From NCBI RefSeq assembly GCF_024345495.1, contig NZ_JAGQBF010000009.1, positions 36,299 through 100,298 on the forward strand: a stretch of 64,000 bases of DNA. Direction: 5' to 3'. The first letter of the stretch is position 1. The number at the start of each line of letters is the position of its first letter. Below are positions 27,704 to 36,218 of the stretch, piece after piece. Source of the stretch: Synechococcus sp. RedBA-s. Lineage in GTDB: Bacteria; Cyanobacteriota; Cyanobacteriia; PCC-6307; Cyanobiaceae. The notes under the pieces were generated by a model. That model was given only the letters and a program-made list of their open reading frames with translations. It ran no database searches and had not been told where the DNA came from. The position numbers and the translations under genes are program-made.

Positions 27704-28792
27704 CTACTTCTCCTTATGCTCACCCAGCGGCAACGGCGGCAATGCCGGTGGTGGCAGCACCTCCAGCTCGGGGGGGTTGGGCGCGGTTTCCGGGCCGATC
27801 AGGTCCACGGCGGTGCGCTGCATCACCAACCGGAAGCGCAGGGGCGCCTGTTGCTGATTGATGAACGCCTGAACAGCGGCCACCTGCTTGGGGGTGGGCA
27901 GTTCCGGATCGGTGACCCGCACCTGGGCCTGGATCAGCGGCGGGTTCTGCTGCCAATCGATGTTGAGGCCCACCAGATCGATGGCGGGATCGCCGCCGAG
28001 GGTGATTGTGCTGCTGCGTAACCGCTGCTCGATGGCCGCCTCCAGTTGCTGGGCCTGTTGCTGCTGCCTGTACTGGTTCGCCAGGCGGGAAAAGCTACTG
28101 CCCAGGGGAATCACCAGCAGGGCGGTAAGGGCCACACTGGTGAGGCCGAGCCTGCTCCGGAACAGTCGGCCCCGGTAGACACGCTCGAGCGTTCCCAGGG
28201 CCACCATCGCCCCCACCATGATCCCCAGCAAGTTGGTGGTAAACAGCAGCAACGCCCCATAGGCCTGTGCCCAGTAGGAGGAGGCCAACAGGATCCCCAC
28301 CACGCACATCGGTGGCACCAGGGCAACGGCGATCGCCAGGCCGGCCAGGGCCGAAATGGCGTCCTTGCGCAACTTGGCGAACATCGCCACCGCTCCGGCC
28401 ACCAGGGCCACCCCCAGATCCAGCAGGTTGGGGCTGGTGCGGTTCATCACCTCACTGCCGAAGCTGGGGAAGGCCACCAGATGGCCCACCCCCATCGCCA
28501 ACAGCACGCAGATCACCACCCCCAGCATCAGGGTGCGGAAGGCCCGCAGGAACAGCAACAGTCGCCCCCGCATGATCTCGAATGCCATCGCCTGCAGCGG
28601 CAGGATCCAGGGGGCCACCACCATGGCGCCGATCACCACCCCCGGGCTGTTGGCCAGCAGACCCAGAGTGGCGATCAAGGTGGCCCCCACCGTGAGCACC
28701 ACGAACACCTGACTGAAGCTGGCCTCATGCTCGAATTCCTGGCGAAGGGCGTCGAGCCGGGCGTCGTCGGGCGGGGCCGTGCTCATGCTCAT
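27704..28792 (-). CDS. DUF389 (TIGR00341-like) membrane protein
   Basis: This 362-residue protein has a short charged N-terminus, then SFSQVFVVLTVGATLIATLG and NSPGVVIGAMVVAPWILPLQ, the signature of DUF389. Further helices include LGVALVAGAVAMFAKL and GLAIAVALVPPMCVVGILLA. A cytoplasmic or periplasmic C-terminal domain with a coiled-coil stretch (NQYRQQQQAQQLEAAIEQ) and a Pro-rich tail follows. Function unknown. The N-terminal coding region reappears as broken fragments at 30684 and 48385. Start ATG at 28792; two alternative ATGs lie within the first three codons. Confidence 0.88.
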   Translation of the reverse strand: MSMSTAPPDDARLDALRQEFEHEASFSQVFVVLTVGATLIATLGLLANSPGVVIGAMVVAPWILPLQAMAFEIMRGRLLLFLRAFRTLMLGVVICVLLAMGVGHLVAFPSFGSEVMNRTSPNLLDLGVALVAGAVAMFAKLRKDAISALAGLAIAVALVPPMCVVGILLASSYWAQAYGALLLFTTNLLGIMVGAMVALGTLERVYRGRLFRSRLGLTSVALTALLVIPLGSSFSRLANQYRQQQQAQQLEAAIEQRLRSSTITLGGDPAIDLVGLNIDWQQNPPLIQAQVRVTDPELPTPKQVAAVQAFINQQQAPLRFRLVMQRTAVDLIGPETAPNPPELEVLPPPALPPLPLGEHKEK

Positions 28793-29179
28793 CCCAAGTA
28801 CTGGTGCTATTGGACGAAGCCCATGATGTGCCAGCCACCGTCAGGGGAGATCAGCGCTCTGCAGGCGATGACACAGGCGCTGGCCCAGAGTCCTGCACGG
28901 CGTGCCGCCTGGTTCAGACATGCCCCGCTGTCGCGCCCGGTGCACTGAGAGTTCCTGGAACTCCTGGCGGCGTCCCGCTTTGATGGATGCGGCGGGCATT
29001 CCCCCTGCGTCAGGGATGATCAGATAGGAGCCTCCAAGGGGCCCTTGAAAAGGGAAGAAGACCTCTCGGCACAGCCTTGCCGCAAGGCCTATCTGCGAGA
29101 TGGGACTTCTGTCCCCCTCATCAATGCCCGTGCGGATAGACGGCACCCATGAGACGATTGCGGAAAACCTGGTTCCGTT
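28793..29179. other. 387-base gap, no gene seen
   Basis: This lies between divergent DUF389 and DUF2252 genes. No frame on either strand has convincing coding character and I recognise no motif, RNA or repeat. It should contain promoters for both flanking genes, but no clear -35/-10 pair stands out. Confidence 0.4.
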
Positions 29180-30547
29180 TTGAGCCAATCCTTGGCTGGG
29201 TCCAACACCGCCAATCAGCGCTTAGCCAAGGGGAAGGCGATTCGTTCGCGGGTTCCCCGATCTGCCCTAGCGGAATGGTCCCCCTTGCTGGGGAGTCGTG
29301 ATCCGATTGCCCTGTTGGAGGCATCCAATGCGGGCCGGATGCCGGAGCTGATTCCGATCCGCATCGGCCGAATGCTCCGGACGCCCTTCACCTTCATGAG
29401 GGGATCTTCGGCCCTGATGGCCCATGACCTCAGCTTGATACCGCATTCCGGCATTCAGGTGTGGGCCTGCGGCGATTGCCATCTACTGAACTTCGGGCTC
29501 TTTGCCACCGCAGAACGCAATCTGATCTTTGATCTCAATGATTTTGATGAGGCACACCCTGCCCCCTGGGAGTGGGATGTGAAGCGTCTGGCCACCAGCT
29601 TCGTGCTGGCGGGCCGCGACAACAGTCATTCCGAGGCCAATTGCCGCAAGGCCGCCCGACGCAGTGTCCGTTCCTACCGGCAGCATCTGCGGGAGTACAT
29701 CCATGCCAGCCCCCTCGATGTCTGGTACGCCCGTTTTGATGCCGACGATCTGATCGAGGCCGCACCGAACAGAGCCATCCGAAAGGCGCGCCAGACGATC
29801 ACCGCCAAGGCACGCCGGCGGATTGCGGATCACCTGTTTCCGAAGATCACCAAACTGGCAGATGGCCATTGCAGGCTCACCGACCAGCCTCCAGTGCTGA
29901 CGCATGTCTGCCATGGCGAGCTGGAGCAGCGGATCAGCGAAGACCTGGAGGATTATCGACAGTCCCTGTCCGATGAGCTGCAGGTGTTACTTGGTCGCTA
30001 CACCCTGGAGGATGTAGCTCTCAAAGTGGTGGGAATCGGCAGCGTCGGCACCCGCTGTCTGGTGGCCCTGTACTTCTCCGATGATGGGCATCCCCTGATC
30101 CTGCAGATCAAGCAAGCCTGCCCTTCCGTGCTGGAGCCCTACACCCAACCAAGCGCTTTGCCCAACCACGGCCAGCGCGTGGTGATGGGCCAGCGGCTGA
30201 TGCAATCGGGCAGCGATTTGTTTCTCGGCTGGTTCCGCAGCCGTATGGGGAACGACTATTTTGTGCGCCAGCTGCGGGACATGAAAATGTCGTATCCGGT
30301 CGAGGACATCTCCCCCCTGCGCCTCCAGCATTACGCCGACTACTGCGGCTGGTCGCTGGCCCGCGCCCACGCCCGCGGCGGAGACGCTGCAACGATCAGC
30401 GGCTACCTGGGTCGGGGGGAGGCGGTCGATCGGGCGATCGAAGCCTTCGCAATAGCCTATGCCGACCAGATGGAGCGCGACCACGCCAGCCTCAAGGCCG
30501 CTGTCGACGCCGGACGACTTGAGGCACTGATCGAAGAAGATCGCTGA
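29180..30547 (+). CDS. DUF2252 protein
   Basis: This protein of about 455 residues reads the DUF2252 hallmarks: RTPFTFMRGSSALMAHDL, VWACGDCHLLNFGLFATAER and FDLNDFDEAHPAPWEWDVKR. The catalytic-type loop resembles aminoglycoside-phosphotransferase/kinase folds (GDCHLLNFG, then DFDE), and these proteins are considered kinase-like, but no activity is established. The C-terminus has DYCGWSLARAHARGGDA and AYADQMERDHASL, also typical. The only upstream initiation codon in frame is a TTG at 29180; an in-frame stop lies about ten codons before it, and the next ATG would remove the conserved N-terminus. Soluble, probably cytoplasmic. Confidence 0.88.
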   Translation: MSQSLAGSNTANQRLAKGKAIRSRVPRSALAEWSPLLGSRDPIALLEASNAGRMPELIPIRIGRMLRTPFTFMRGSSALMAHDLSLIPHSGIQVWACGDCHLLNFGLFATAERNLIFDLNDFDEAHPAPWEWDVKRLATSFVLAGRDNSHSEANCRKAARRSVRSYRQHLREYIHASPLDVWYARFDADDLIEAAPNRAIRKARQTITAKARRRIADHLFPKITKLADGHCRLTDQPPVLTHVCHGELEQRISEDLEDYRQSLSDELQVLLGRYTLEDVALKVVGIGSVGTRCLVALYFSDDGHPLILQIKQACPSVLEPYTQPSALPNHGQRVVMGQRLMQSGSDLFLGWFRSRMGNDYFVRQLRDMKMSYPVEDISPLRLQHYADYCGWSLARAHARGGDAATISGYLGRGEAVDRAIEAFAIAYADQMERDHASLKAAVDAGRLEALIEEDR

Positions 30548-30683
30548 TCTCAGTAGAAAACATCCACGGCCGGCCCGGCCCGGCCCCTCCAGGGGAATAT
30601 GGAACGTGCGGACGCTTGCTCCGGCCCTACGCCCGCAGCTACGCCAACGGCGAGTTCACCCACTACCTGCGGGACCAGGCTTT

Positions 30684-30738
30684 GCGATCAAGGTGGCGCC
30701 CACCGTGCGCACCACGAACACCTGAGTGAAAGCTGGCC
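30684..30738 (-). pseudogene. Fragment of a DUF389 gene
   Basis: About 55 bases match 28672-28726 of the DUF389 gene nearly base for base (shared blocks GCGATCAAGGTGGC and CACCACGAACACCTGA), with one inserted base near its upstream end that breaks the frame. The flanking sequence is unrelated. A reading LRPYARSYANGEFTHYLRDQ on the plus strand at 30619-30680 just beside it looks like another protein scrap that I cannot assign. This fills most of the 297-base gap between DUF2252 and the Nif11 gene. Confidence 0.55.
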
Positions 30739-30844
30739 GGGCGGTGGTGCTGGTCATCGCAGGGCCTGGTGTGAGGTGGCCACGCCAATGGTGCCAACAG
30801 CTGCTGGAGTAGCAAGGAAAGGTATCCACCACCAGGCACCACCG

Positions 30845-31009
30845 ATGTCCAAAGCTCAGCTGAGTGCCTTTCTGATCGAAGTGGAAGGCGATGCCGCCCT
30901 ACGCCAGCGGGTAGAAGCTGCTGGCGATGCCAGCGCCGTGGCCGCCATTGCCCTGGAGCGGGGCCATGTGTTCTCCGCTGCCACCCTCAGTCGCCACCAG
31001 CGCGGCTGA
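30845..31009 (+). CDS. Nif11-domain small protein
   Basis: The 54-residue product (MSKAQLSAFLIEVEGDAALR at the start, then AVAAIALERGHVFSAATL) matches the Nif11 domain pattern: MS..QL..FL..V..D..L...L..A.DA.AV..IA...G..F/ISA..L. Nif11-type peptides occur in large families in picocyanobacteria, where many are leader regions of lanthipeptide precursors (prochlorosins) or nitrile-hydratase-like leader peptides. Here there is no Gly-Gly cleavage site and no Cys/Ser/Thr-rich core after the domain, so it is an orphan domain rather than an obvious precursor. No lanthipeptide synthetase is in the window. The true start is the ATG at 30845; upstream open frame is debris. Confidence 0.72.
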   Translation: MSKAQLSAFLIEVEGDAALRQRVEAAGDASAVAAIALERGHVFSAATLSRHQRG

Positions 31010-31012
31010 GGC

Positions 31013-31516
31013 TCAGGCCGGGCCCAGGCTCAGGCGCAGCCCCTCGAGCCGGCTGGCATTCACGCCAAGGTCGGAATCCCCCAGTCGGGATTCCGAGCGT
31101 GCCTGAAGGCTGGTGCCTGAGGCATCCAGCGCTAGTTCCAGATCATCGACAAAGCCGAACAGCTGGCTTTCGGCAGTGGCATGCAGATAGCTGAGCTGGG
31201 GTGATCCCACCCTGGTTTCAATCTGCACCCTGGGGGTGGCCCCAAGCTTGAGCGCCAGCTGCTGGAGAGCCGCTTCGGGATCTGCCAGTGGCCAGTCCTG
31301 GCGGGCGCAGTGGGCAGGGCTGGAGCAGGCCCTGAGCCGTCCGTCTTGCAGCCCCAGATCCGCGGGCGGCGCACCTGAAAAATGGAGCAGGGAGGCCTGG
31401 GCGGCGCCGGGGTGGGCAAGCAGCAGCAGCCAGGCCAGCAGCTGGGCGCCGACCTGCGCCACAAGCCTCGCCAGGCCAGGAACCTTTTCCATACCGTTAA
31501 CTCTCGGGGTTCTCAT
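31013..31516 (-). CDS. DUF1499 protein
   Basis: A protein of 159-167 residues has an N-terminal signal or anchor segment (LLAWLLLLAHPGAAQASLLH) and a DUF1499 domain. The domain includes RACSSPAHCARQDWPLADPE, PRVQIETRVGSPQLSYLHAT, LFGFVDDLELALD and ESRLGDSDLGVNASRLEGL. Function unknown; the domain is widespread in cyanobacteria and plastids. Start at 31516 overlaps the carotenoid oxygenase stop by four bases (ATGA), so the two are coupled; an alternative ATG at 31492 sits closer to the hydrophobic segment. Confidence 0.87.
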   Translation of the reverse strand: MRTPRVNGMEKVPGLARLVAQVGAQLLAWLLLLAHPGAAQASLLHFSGAPPADLGLQDGRLRACSSPAHCARQDWPLADPEAALQQLALKLGATPRVQIETRVGSPQLSYLHATAESQLFGFVDDLELALDASGTSLQARSESRLGDSDLGVNASRLEGLRLSLGPA

Positions 31517-33054
31517 GCTGCGGCCGCCCAGCTGCCGTGCAGGCCATGGGGCAGGGCCAGCGGCATGGGCAGCACCGCCTGCTCAGAGAGGTCGGCGGCG
31601 TTGAGGATCACCAGGTCGCTGGCGCAGCGGGCCCCGTTCCAGACCACGCAGAGAATCCAGCCGTCGTCTTCCGCGGGGGGCTGGGCGCCCTCCGGCCGGG
31701 GGCGCGGCACCATCACGGGCTCGCTCACGAAGCCCCGGGGGGCCGCGCTCCAGATCCGGCGCTCGCCGCTGATCAGATCCAGCTTCTCGATCGCCTGCAG
31801 GGGGGCATTGCCCCGTTCCTGCTCGGTAACCGCCATCCAGGCGTAGCGGGCCTCCAGGCCCACCCGCTGGGGGTTGACCATGGCGAACTCGCAGCAGCGC
31901 TCCTCCAGCAGCTCCGTGCTCACCTCACCGCTGGCCAGATCGATGCGGCAGCGCTTGAGCTGGCCAATCGGCAGGGTGTCGAAATCGACGGCGCGGAAAT
32001 CAACGCCAGGGCCGATCGTGGGAAAATCGTCGTAGAAGATCGAATCCACCACCACCTGACCGGCCGCACCGGCAGTGGGATCCTCGAAGGCATTGAGGTG
32101 GTGGAACACGAAACCCTCAGGCGCACTCACCTGCAGGGGCTCGCCGTCGCCGGCGCGGGGAATCAGCCAGAACTGGCCCCGCTCTCCAGGCTTGGAATCC
32201 AGACACTGGGCTGCACCCTTCCAGCCGAGCACGAAGCCGAGCGGGTTGAAGCTCATGGCGTTCTGCAGAAACACCGCCCAGTTCGGGGTGATGGCGAAAT
32301 CGTGCAGGAAGGCGAAGCCCTTGAAGCTGCGCTTTTGATCGGCCACCAACTGCCCCGCGGCGGCACCGGGGCTGGCGTCGAACTCCATCAGACGGATGGT
32401 GCTGCGGGGGCCGGCCTTGACGCCGAAGGTGACCATGCGCTGCTGGCCGTGGTGGCCGGGATCGAAGCGGGGGTGGGCGCTGAAGGCCTCACCCTCCGCG
32501 AGCACACCGCCGAGCAGTTCGACCCCCTTGGTTTCAAGGCTGGTGGGATCGAGGCTGTGGGGGGAGCTGGCCTCCCAGAGGGCCAGCAGCTTCTCGCCCA
32601 GCCGCACCACATGGGTGTTGGCGATGTTCTTGAGGCGCAGGTCAAAGGCATTGGCGAGCGGGCCGCCGGGCTTCTGGCTGCCGAAGACGCCGCGATAGAG
32701 CACCTTGCCGGCCTCTTCCTCTGCCAGCCAGCCCTGAGTGCGCACGAAACGGTTGCTGAGACGGGCCTCACCGCCCTCAAAGCGCATGGCGGTGATCATG
32801 CCGTCGCCATCGAAGGGATGATGCACCCAGCGGCCGCCGCGCTCCAGGCGCCCGGGGCCATTGCGGTAGAGGCTGCCGCTGAGCTCGGTGGGGATGGTGC
32901 CGCTGGCGGCGGGAAGGGGCACGGAGCTGAGTTCCGTCCCCACGTTGCGGAAGGAACTAGCCCAGTCGGCGCGGTCATAAGCAGGGGCTGCGACCGCCGT
33001 GGCGGAGGTGACTGCGGCGTTGCCGGGTTCGGGTCGACTGGGAGCGATGGTCAT
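31513..33054 (-). CDS. Carotenoid oxygenase (RPE65/apocarotenoid cleavage family)
   Basis: This 513-residue seven-bladed beta-propeller non-haem iron enzyme cleaves carotenoids or apocarotenals to yield retinal-type products. The four iron-binding histidines can be placed by motif: H194 (FSAHPRFD), H251 (FAFLHDFAIT), H318/H319 (FVFHHLNAFED) and the C-terminal H506 (PHGLHGSW). The N-terminal LSGSLYRNGPGRL and HHPFDGDGM are also standard. Length agrees with Synechocystis Diox1/ACO (490) plus an Ala-rich extension. It is followed in the same operon by DUF1499 and preceded, 62 bases upstream, by hisB on the same strand. Confidence 0.93.
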   Translation of the reverse strand: MTIAPSRPEPGNAAVTSATAVAAPAYDRADWASSFRNVGTELSSVPLPAASGTIPTELSGSLYRNGPGRLERGGRWVHHPFDGDGMITAMRFEGGEARLSNRFVRTQGWLAEEEAGKVLYRGVFGSQKPGGPLANAFDLRLKNIANTHVVRLGEKLLALWEASSPHSLDPTSLETKGVELLGGVLAEGEAFSAHPRFDPGHHGQQRMVTFGVKAGPRSTIRLMEFDASPGAAAGQLVADQKRSFKGFAFLHDFAITPNWAVFLQNAMSFNPLGFVLGWKGAAQCLDSKPGERGQFWLIPRAGDGEPLQVSAPEGFVFHHLNAFEDPTAGAAGQVVVDSIFYDDFPTIGPGVDFRAVDFDTLPIGQLKRCRIDLASGEVSTELLEERCCEFAMVNPQRVGLEARYAWMAVTEQERGNAPLQAIEKLDLISGERRIWSAAPRGFVSEPVMVPRPRPEGAQPPAEDDGWILCVVWNGARCASDLVILNAADLSEQAVLPMPLALPHGLHGSWAAAA

Positions 33055-33115
33055 CCTTCACTAGCGCTGTTGTGCCTCCATCATCACGTAACGGAGTGTG
33101 ACGACGCGATTCCCT

Positions 33116-33763
33116 TCAGCCCAGGGCGCCCGCCTGCTCCAGCACGCCCTTGCTGCTGGGCACCTCGCCGGCGCGGCGCGGATCGATCTCCACCGCCTGG
33201 CGCAGGGCCCGGGCGAAGGCCTTGAAGCAGGCCTCCACGATGTGGTGGGAATTGAGGCCATCGAGCTGGCGGATGTGCAGGGTGAGCCCGGAGTTGTTCA
33301 CCACCGCCACGAAGAACTCCCGCACCAGCTCGGTGTCGTAGGTGCCGATGCGCTGTCCCGGGATCACCAGGCCGTAGCTGAGGTGGGGCCGCCCGGAGCA
33401 ATCCAGCGCCACCTGCACCAGCGCCTCATCAAGGGGCGCGGTGAAGTGCCCGAAGCGCTGGATGCCCTTGCGGCTGCCCAGGGCTTGGGCCAGGGCCTGA
33501 CCCACGGCGATGCCCACATCCTCGTTGGTGTGATGGTCATCGATGTGGGTGTCGCCCTCGGCGCTGATCTCCAGGTCGAGCAGGCCGTGGCTGGCGAGCT
33601 GGTGGAGCATGTGATCGAGAAAGGGCACACCGGTGTTCACCCGGCATCGGCCGCGGCCATCGAGGCCCAGGCGCACGCGCACGTCTGTTTCACCGGTGAC
33701 ACGGTGGACATTGCCGCTGCGGACGCCTTGGCTGCCGGGATCGAAGTCCGGGAGAGAGGACAC
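33116..33763 (-). CDS. hisB: Imidazoleglycerol-phosphate dehydratase
   Basis: HisB catalyses the sixth step of histidine biosynthesis, IGP to imidazole-acetol phosphate. The monofunctional form has about 200 residues; here 215 from a GTG at 33763. Manganese-binding motifs are intact: [37 protein letters not shown] and [18 protein letters not shown]. No ATG lies near the expected N-terminus (the conserved [12 protein letters not shown] starts about 18 residues in), so GTG is the likely start; the open frame upstream is a shadow of the carbonic anhydrase gene. It is divergent from that gene with only 16 bases between the chosen starts. Confidence 0.93.
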   Translation of the reverse strand: MSSLPDFDPGSQGVRSGNVHRVTGETDVRVRLGLDGRGRCRVNTGVPFLDHMLHQLASHGLLDLEISAEGDTHIDDHHTNEDVGIAVGQALAQALGSRKGIQRFGHFTAPLDEALVQVALDCSGRPHLSYGLVIPGQRIGTYDTELVREFFVAVVNNSGLTLHIRQLDGLNSHHIVEACFKAFARALRQAVEIDPRRAGEVPSSKGVLEQAGALG

Positions 33764-33779
33764 GGGGCAATGGGGCGGA

Positions 33780-34469
33780 GTGTGCCAATCATGCCGAAGC
33801 CGAAGGCCCGCATCGGGCCACAATCGCCAGCACCGATCCGGCCGCTTCTTGAACAACTGTCCCGAAGCGGTGCTCGCCGAGCTGCGCGCAGGCCACCGGC
33901 GCTTCCTTGAAGGTGAATCGCTCCATCCCCACAGCAGTCGCGAGCGCATGCTGGAGGTGGAATCAGGTCAGTATCCAACCGCGGCGGTGCTGGGCTGCGC
34001 CGATTCCCGGGTGCCGGTGGAGCTGCTGTTTGACACGGGCTTCGGCGACCTGTTCGTGGTGCGCAACGCCGGCACCCTCTCCACCACCGCGGCGATCGCC
34101 TCGCTTGAGTACGCCGTGGCCCATCTGGGCGTGCCGGTGATCGTGGTGCTCGGCCATGAACGCTGCGGTGCCATGGAGGCGGCCCTGAACCCGACGCTGA
34201 CGCTCACGCCGAGCCTGGCCCAGGTGGTGGGACAGTTGCGCATGGAGCTGGTCAACCTTGGCGGCCACCACGACCTGGATCAGGCCGTCCGCCACCACAC
34301 CCTCAACGCGGCCCGCAACCTGGTCGACTCCAGCGTGCTGCTCACCGATCTGATGCGCGGAGGCCGCCTGCAGGTGGAGGCCGCCTTCTACAACCTGCAC
34401 ACCACCACGATCGACTGGATGGGCTCGGTGATGCCGATGCGCTCGGAGGCGCTGATCACATCCCGGTGA
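33780..34469 (+). CDS. Beta-carbonic anhydrase
   Basis: This enzyme of about 230 residues interconverts CO2 and bicarbonate. Zinc ligands and the Asp-Arg dyad are evident: C73, D75 and R77 in [11 protein letters not shown], and H126 and C129 in LGHERCGAM (numbered from GTG 33780). The segment [20 protein letters not shown] is also typical. The start is uncertain: no ATG is available, GTG 33780 or TTG 33849 are possible, and the conserved region begins near [18 protein letters not shown], favouring the later one. It lies antisense between hisB and fabI, which I would expect to be neighbours on one strand in related genomes. Its tail overlaps the fabI tail by 14 bases. Confidence 0.88.
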   Translation: MCQSCRSRRPASGHNRQHRSGRFLNNCPEAVLAELRAGHRRFLEGESLHPHSSRERMLEVESGQYPTAAVLGCADSRVPVELLFDTGFGDLFVVRNAGTLSTTAAIASLEYAVAHLGVPVIVVLGHERCGAMEAALNPTLTLTPSLAQVVGQLRMELVNLGGHHDLDQAVRHHTLNAARNLVDSSVLLTDLMRGGRLQVEAAFYNLHTTTIDWMGSVMPMRSEALITSR

Positions 34470-35238
34470 TGCAGTAGCCGGCATCCACGTAGATCACCTG
34501 GCCGGTGATGCCCGAGGCCAGCGGGCTGGCCAGGAAGGCGGCGGTAGCGCCCACTTCGTCCTGGGTGACGGTGCGCTTGAGCGGAGCCTTCTCCTCCACG
34601 TTGTGGATCATGTCGAGGATGCCGCCGATGGCGGAGCTGGCCAGGGTGCGAATCGGACCAGCGCTGATCGCATTCACCCGCACCTGCTTCTCAGGGCCCA
34701 GTTCGGCGGCCAGATAACGAACCGACGCCTCCAAGGCCGCCTTGGCCACGCCCATCACGTTGTAATTGGGGATCGCCCGTTCGGCGCCGAGGTAGCTGAG
34801 GGTGATCACACTGGCGCCCTGGTTGAAGAGGGGTTTGGCCCAGCGGCAGAGGGGGGCCAGCGAATAGGCACTCACCTCCAGGGCGCGGGCGAAGCCTTCA
34901 GGGCTGATGTCGGAGTAGTTGCCGATCAGCTCCTCCTTGCCGGCGAAGGCGAGGCAGTGCACAAGCACATCAATCGAGCCCCACTGCTCCTTCACCCGTG
35001 CGAACACCGCCTCGATCTGGGCCGGATCCTGCACGTTGAGCGGCTCGAAAAGTGTGGGATTGAGCGGCGCGGTGAGCTCACGCACCTTGCCCTCGAAGCG
35101 GCCCTTCTCATCGGGCAGATAGGTGACCCCCAGCTCAGCCCCAGCCGCCGCCAGCTGCTGGGCGATGCCCCAGGCGATCGAGCGGTTGTTGGCGATGCCC
35201 GTGACGAGGGCTTTCTTGCCGCGCAGATCGAGGAGCAT
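34456..35238 (-). CDS. fabI: Enoyl-[acyl-carrier-protein] reductase (NADH)
   Basis: This 260-residue enzyme performs the last reduction of each fatty-acid elongation cycle. The N-terminal nucleotide-binding pattern is LVTGIANNRSIAWGIAQQL. The catalytic residues are Y149, Y159 and K166 (ITLSYLGAERAIPNYNVMGV then AKAAL), at the E. coli spacing. RVNAISAGPIRTLASSAIGG is the substrate-loop region that also contacts triclosan-type inhibitors. The ATG at 35238 gives the family's usual length; an in-frame extension to 35262 is not conserved. Confidence 0.96.
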   Translation of the reverse strand: MLLDLRGKKALVTGIANNRSIAWGIAQQLAAAGAELGVTYLPDEKGRFEGKVRELTAPLNPTLFEPLNVQDPAQIEAVFARVKEQWGSIDVLVHCLAFAGKEELIGNYSDISPEGFARALEVSAYSLAPLCRWAKPLFNQGASVITLSYLGAERAIPNYNVMGVAKAALEASVRYLAAELGPEKQVRVNAISAGPIRTLASSAIGGILDMIHNVEEKAPLKRTVTQDEVGATAAFLASPLASGITGQVIYVDAGYCITGM

Positions 35239-35325
35239 GGGTAGGCGCCGAGTGCCGGCCAAGGACAGTGGGGGGATTCTCCTCCACCGCTTCCGGCGGC
35301 ACCCGGCCGCGCCCCTCAGCCAGCG

Positions 35326-36216
35326 ATGACGTCCAGCACTCCCCCTTCAGAACCGGCGCCGCCCCCGCAACCCAACCACGCTGATCTGCCGCGCCAGTTC
35401 CCGGGCCGCGACGCCATGGTGCGTGAGCTGACGGCCCGGTTTCCCCAGGCCAGCGGCGGCGCCAGCCCGATTCGAGGGGGCTCAAAACCGGCGCTGGCTG
35501 CGCTGGAGGCGGTCGATCCGGTGCGATACGCCGCCAGCCGTAACCACCTCGACGGCGCGGTCAGCGGTCTCTCCCCCTACATCCGCCACGGGGTTCTGAG
35601 CCTGGCTCAGGTGCGCGACGTGGTGTGGCAGCGCATGGCTAGAGGCCCCGGGCTGGTGAGCGAGAAACTGCTGCAGGAGCTGGCCTGGCGCGACTACTGG
35701 CAGCGGCTCTGGATCCGCCTGGGCGATGGCGTCTGGGAGAACCTGGAGCCGCTCAAGACCGGCCAGCCAGAGGCGGCCTACGCCCAGGAGCTGCCGGACG
35801 ACATCAGCGAGGGCCACACCAGCCTGGCCTGCATCGATGCCTTCGCGCGCGAGCTGAGCGACACCGGCTGGCTGCACAACCACGCCCGGATGTGGCTGGC
35901 CGCCTACGTGGTGCACTGGCGCCGGGTGCGCTGGCAGGCCGGAGCCCGCTGGTTCCTGTGCCACCTGCTCGATGGTGATCCATCCAGCAACAACCTGAGC
36001 TGGCAGTGGGTGGCCAGCAGCTTCAGCAGCAAGCCCTACCTGTTCAACCGCGCCAACCTGGAGCACTTCGGCGCCGGGCGCCATTGCCCGTGCTGCCCGG
36101 CTGCAGCAGCCTGTCCGTTCGAGAGCAGCTACGAGGCGTTGCAGGCCCGGCTGTTCTCCGCACCGCAGGGGGGCGAGCGGGCCAGCGGGGGACAGGCCAA
36201 GGGCGAGGCGGTCTGA
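35326..36216 (+). CDS. Photolyase/cryptochrome FAD-binding domain, stand-alone
   Basis: This 296-residue protein corresponds to the C-terminal, helical FAD-binding half of photolyases without the N-terminal antenna domain. Recognisable segments are LDGAVSGLSPYIRHGVLSLA (FAD-contacting), LLQELAWRDYWQRLW, DTGWLHNHARMWLAAYVVHW, and DGDPSSNNLSWQWVASSFSS with FNRANLEHF. The C-terminus has four clustered cysteines (HCPCCPAAAACPFE), which could bind a metal or Fe-S cluster. The next gene, two bases downstream, encodes a small Rossmann-type domain resembling the missing half. Function could be photolyase, cryptochrome-like sensor or FAD storage; not determinable here. Confidence 0.85.
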   Translation: MTSSTPPSEPAPPPQPNHADLPRQFPGRDAMVRELTARFPQASGGASPIRGGSKPALAALEAVDPVRYAASRNHLDGAVSGLSPYIRHGVLSLAQVRDVVWQRMARGPGLVSEKLLQELAWRDYWQRLWIRLGDGVWENLEPLKTGQPEAAYAQELPDDISEGHTSLACIDAFARELSDTGWLHNHARMWLAAYVVHWRRVRWQAGARWFLCHLLDGDPSSNNLSWQWVASSFSSKPYLFNRANLEHFGAGRHCPCCPAAAACPFESSYEALQARLFSAPQGGERASGGQAKGEAV

Positions 36217-36218
36217 GC

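Noticed and set aside
27353..28948. Plus-strand frames with long Gln/His runs opposite DUF4239-like and DUF389 genes
   Set aside because: Low-complexity shadows of hydrophobic coding sequence.
31537..33225. 562-codon open frame antisense to the carotenoid oxygenase
   Set aside because: GC-rich codon bias leaves the opposite frame open; the sense strand has all iron ligands.
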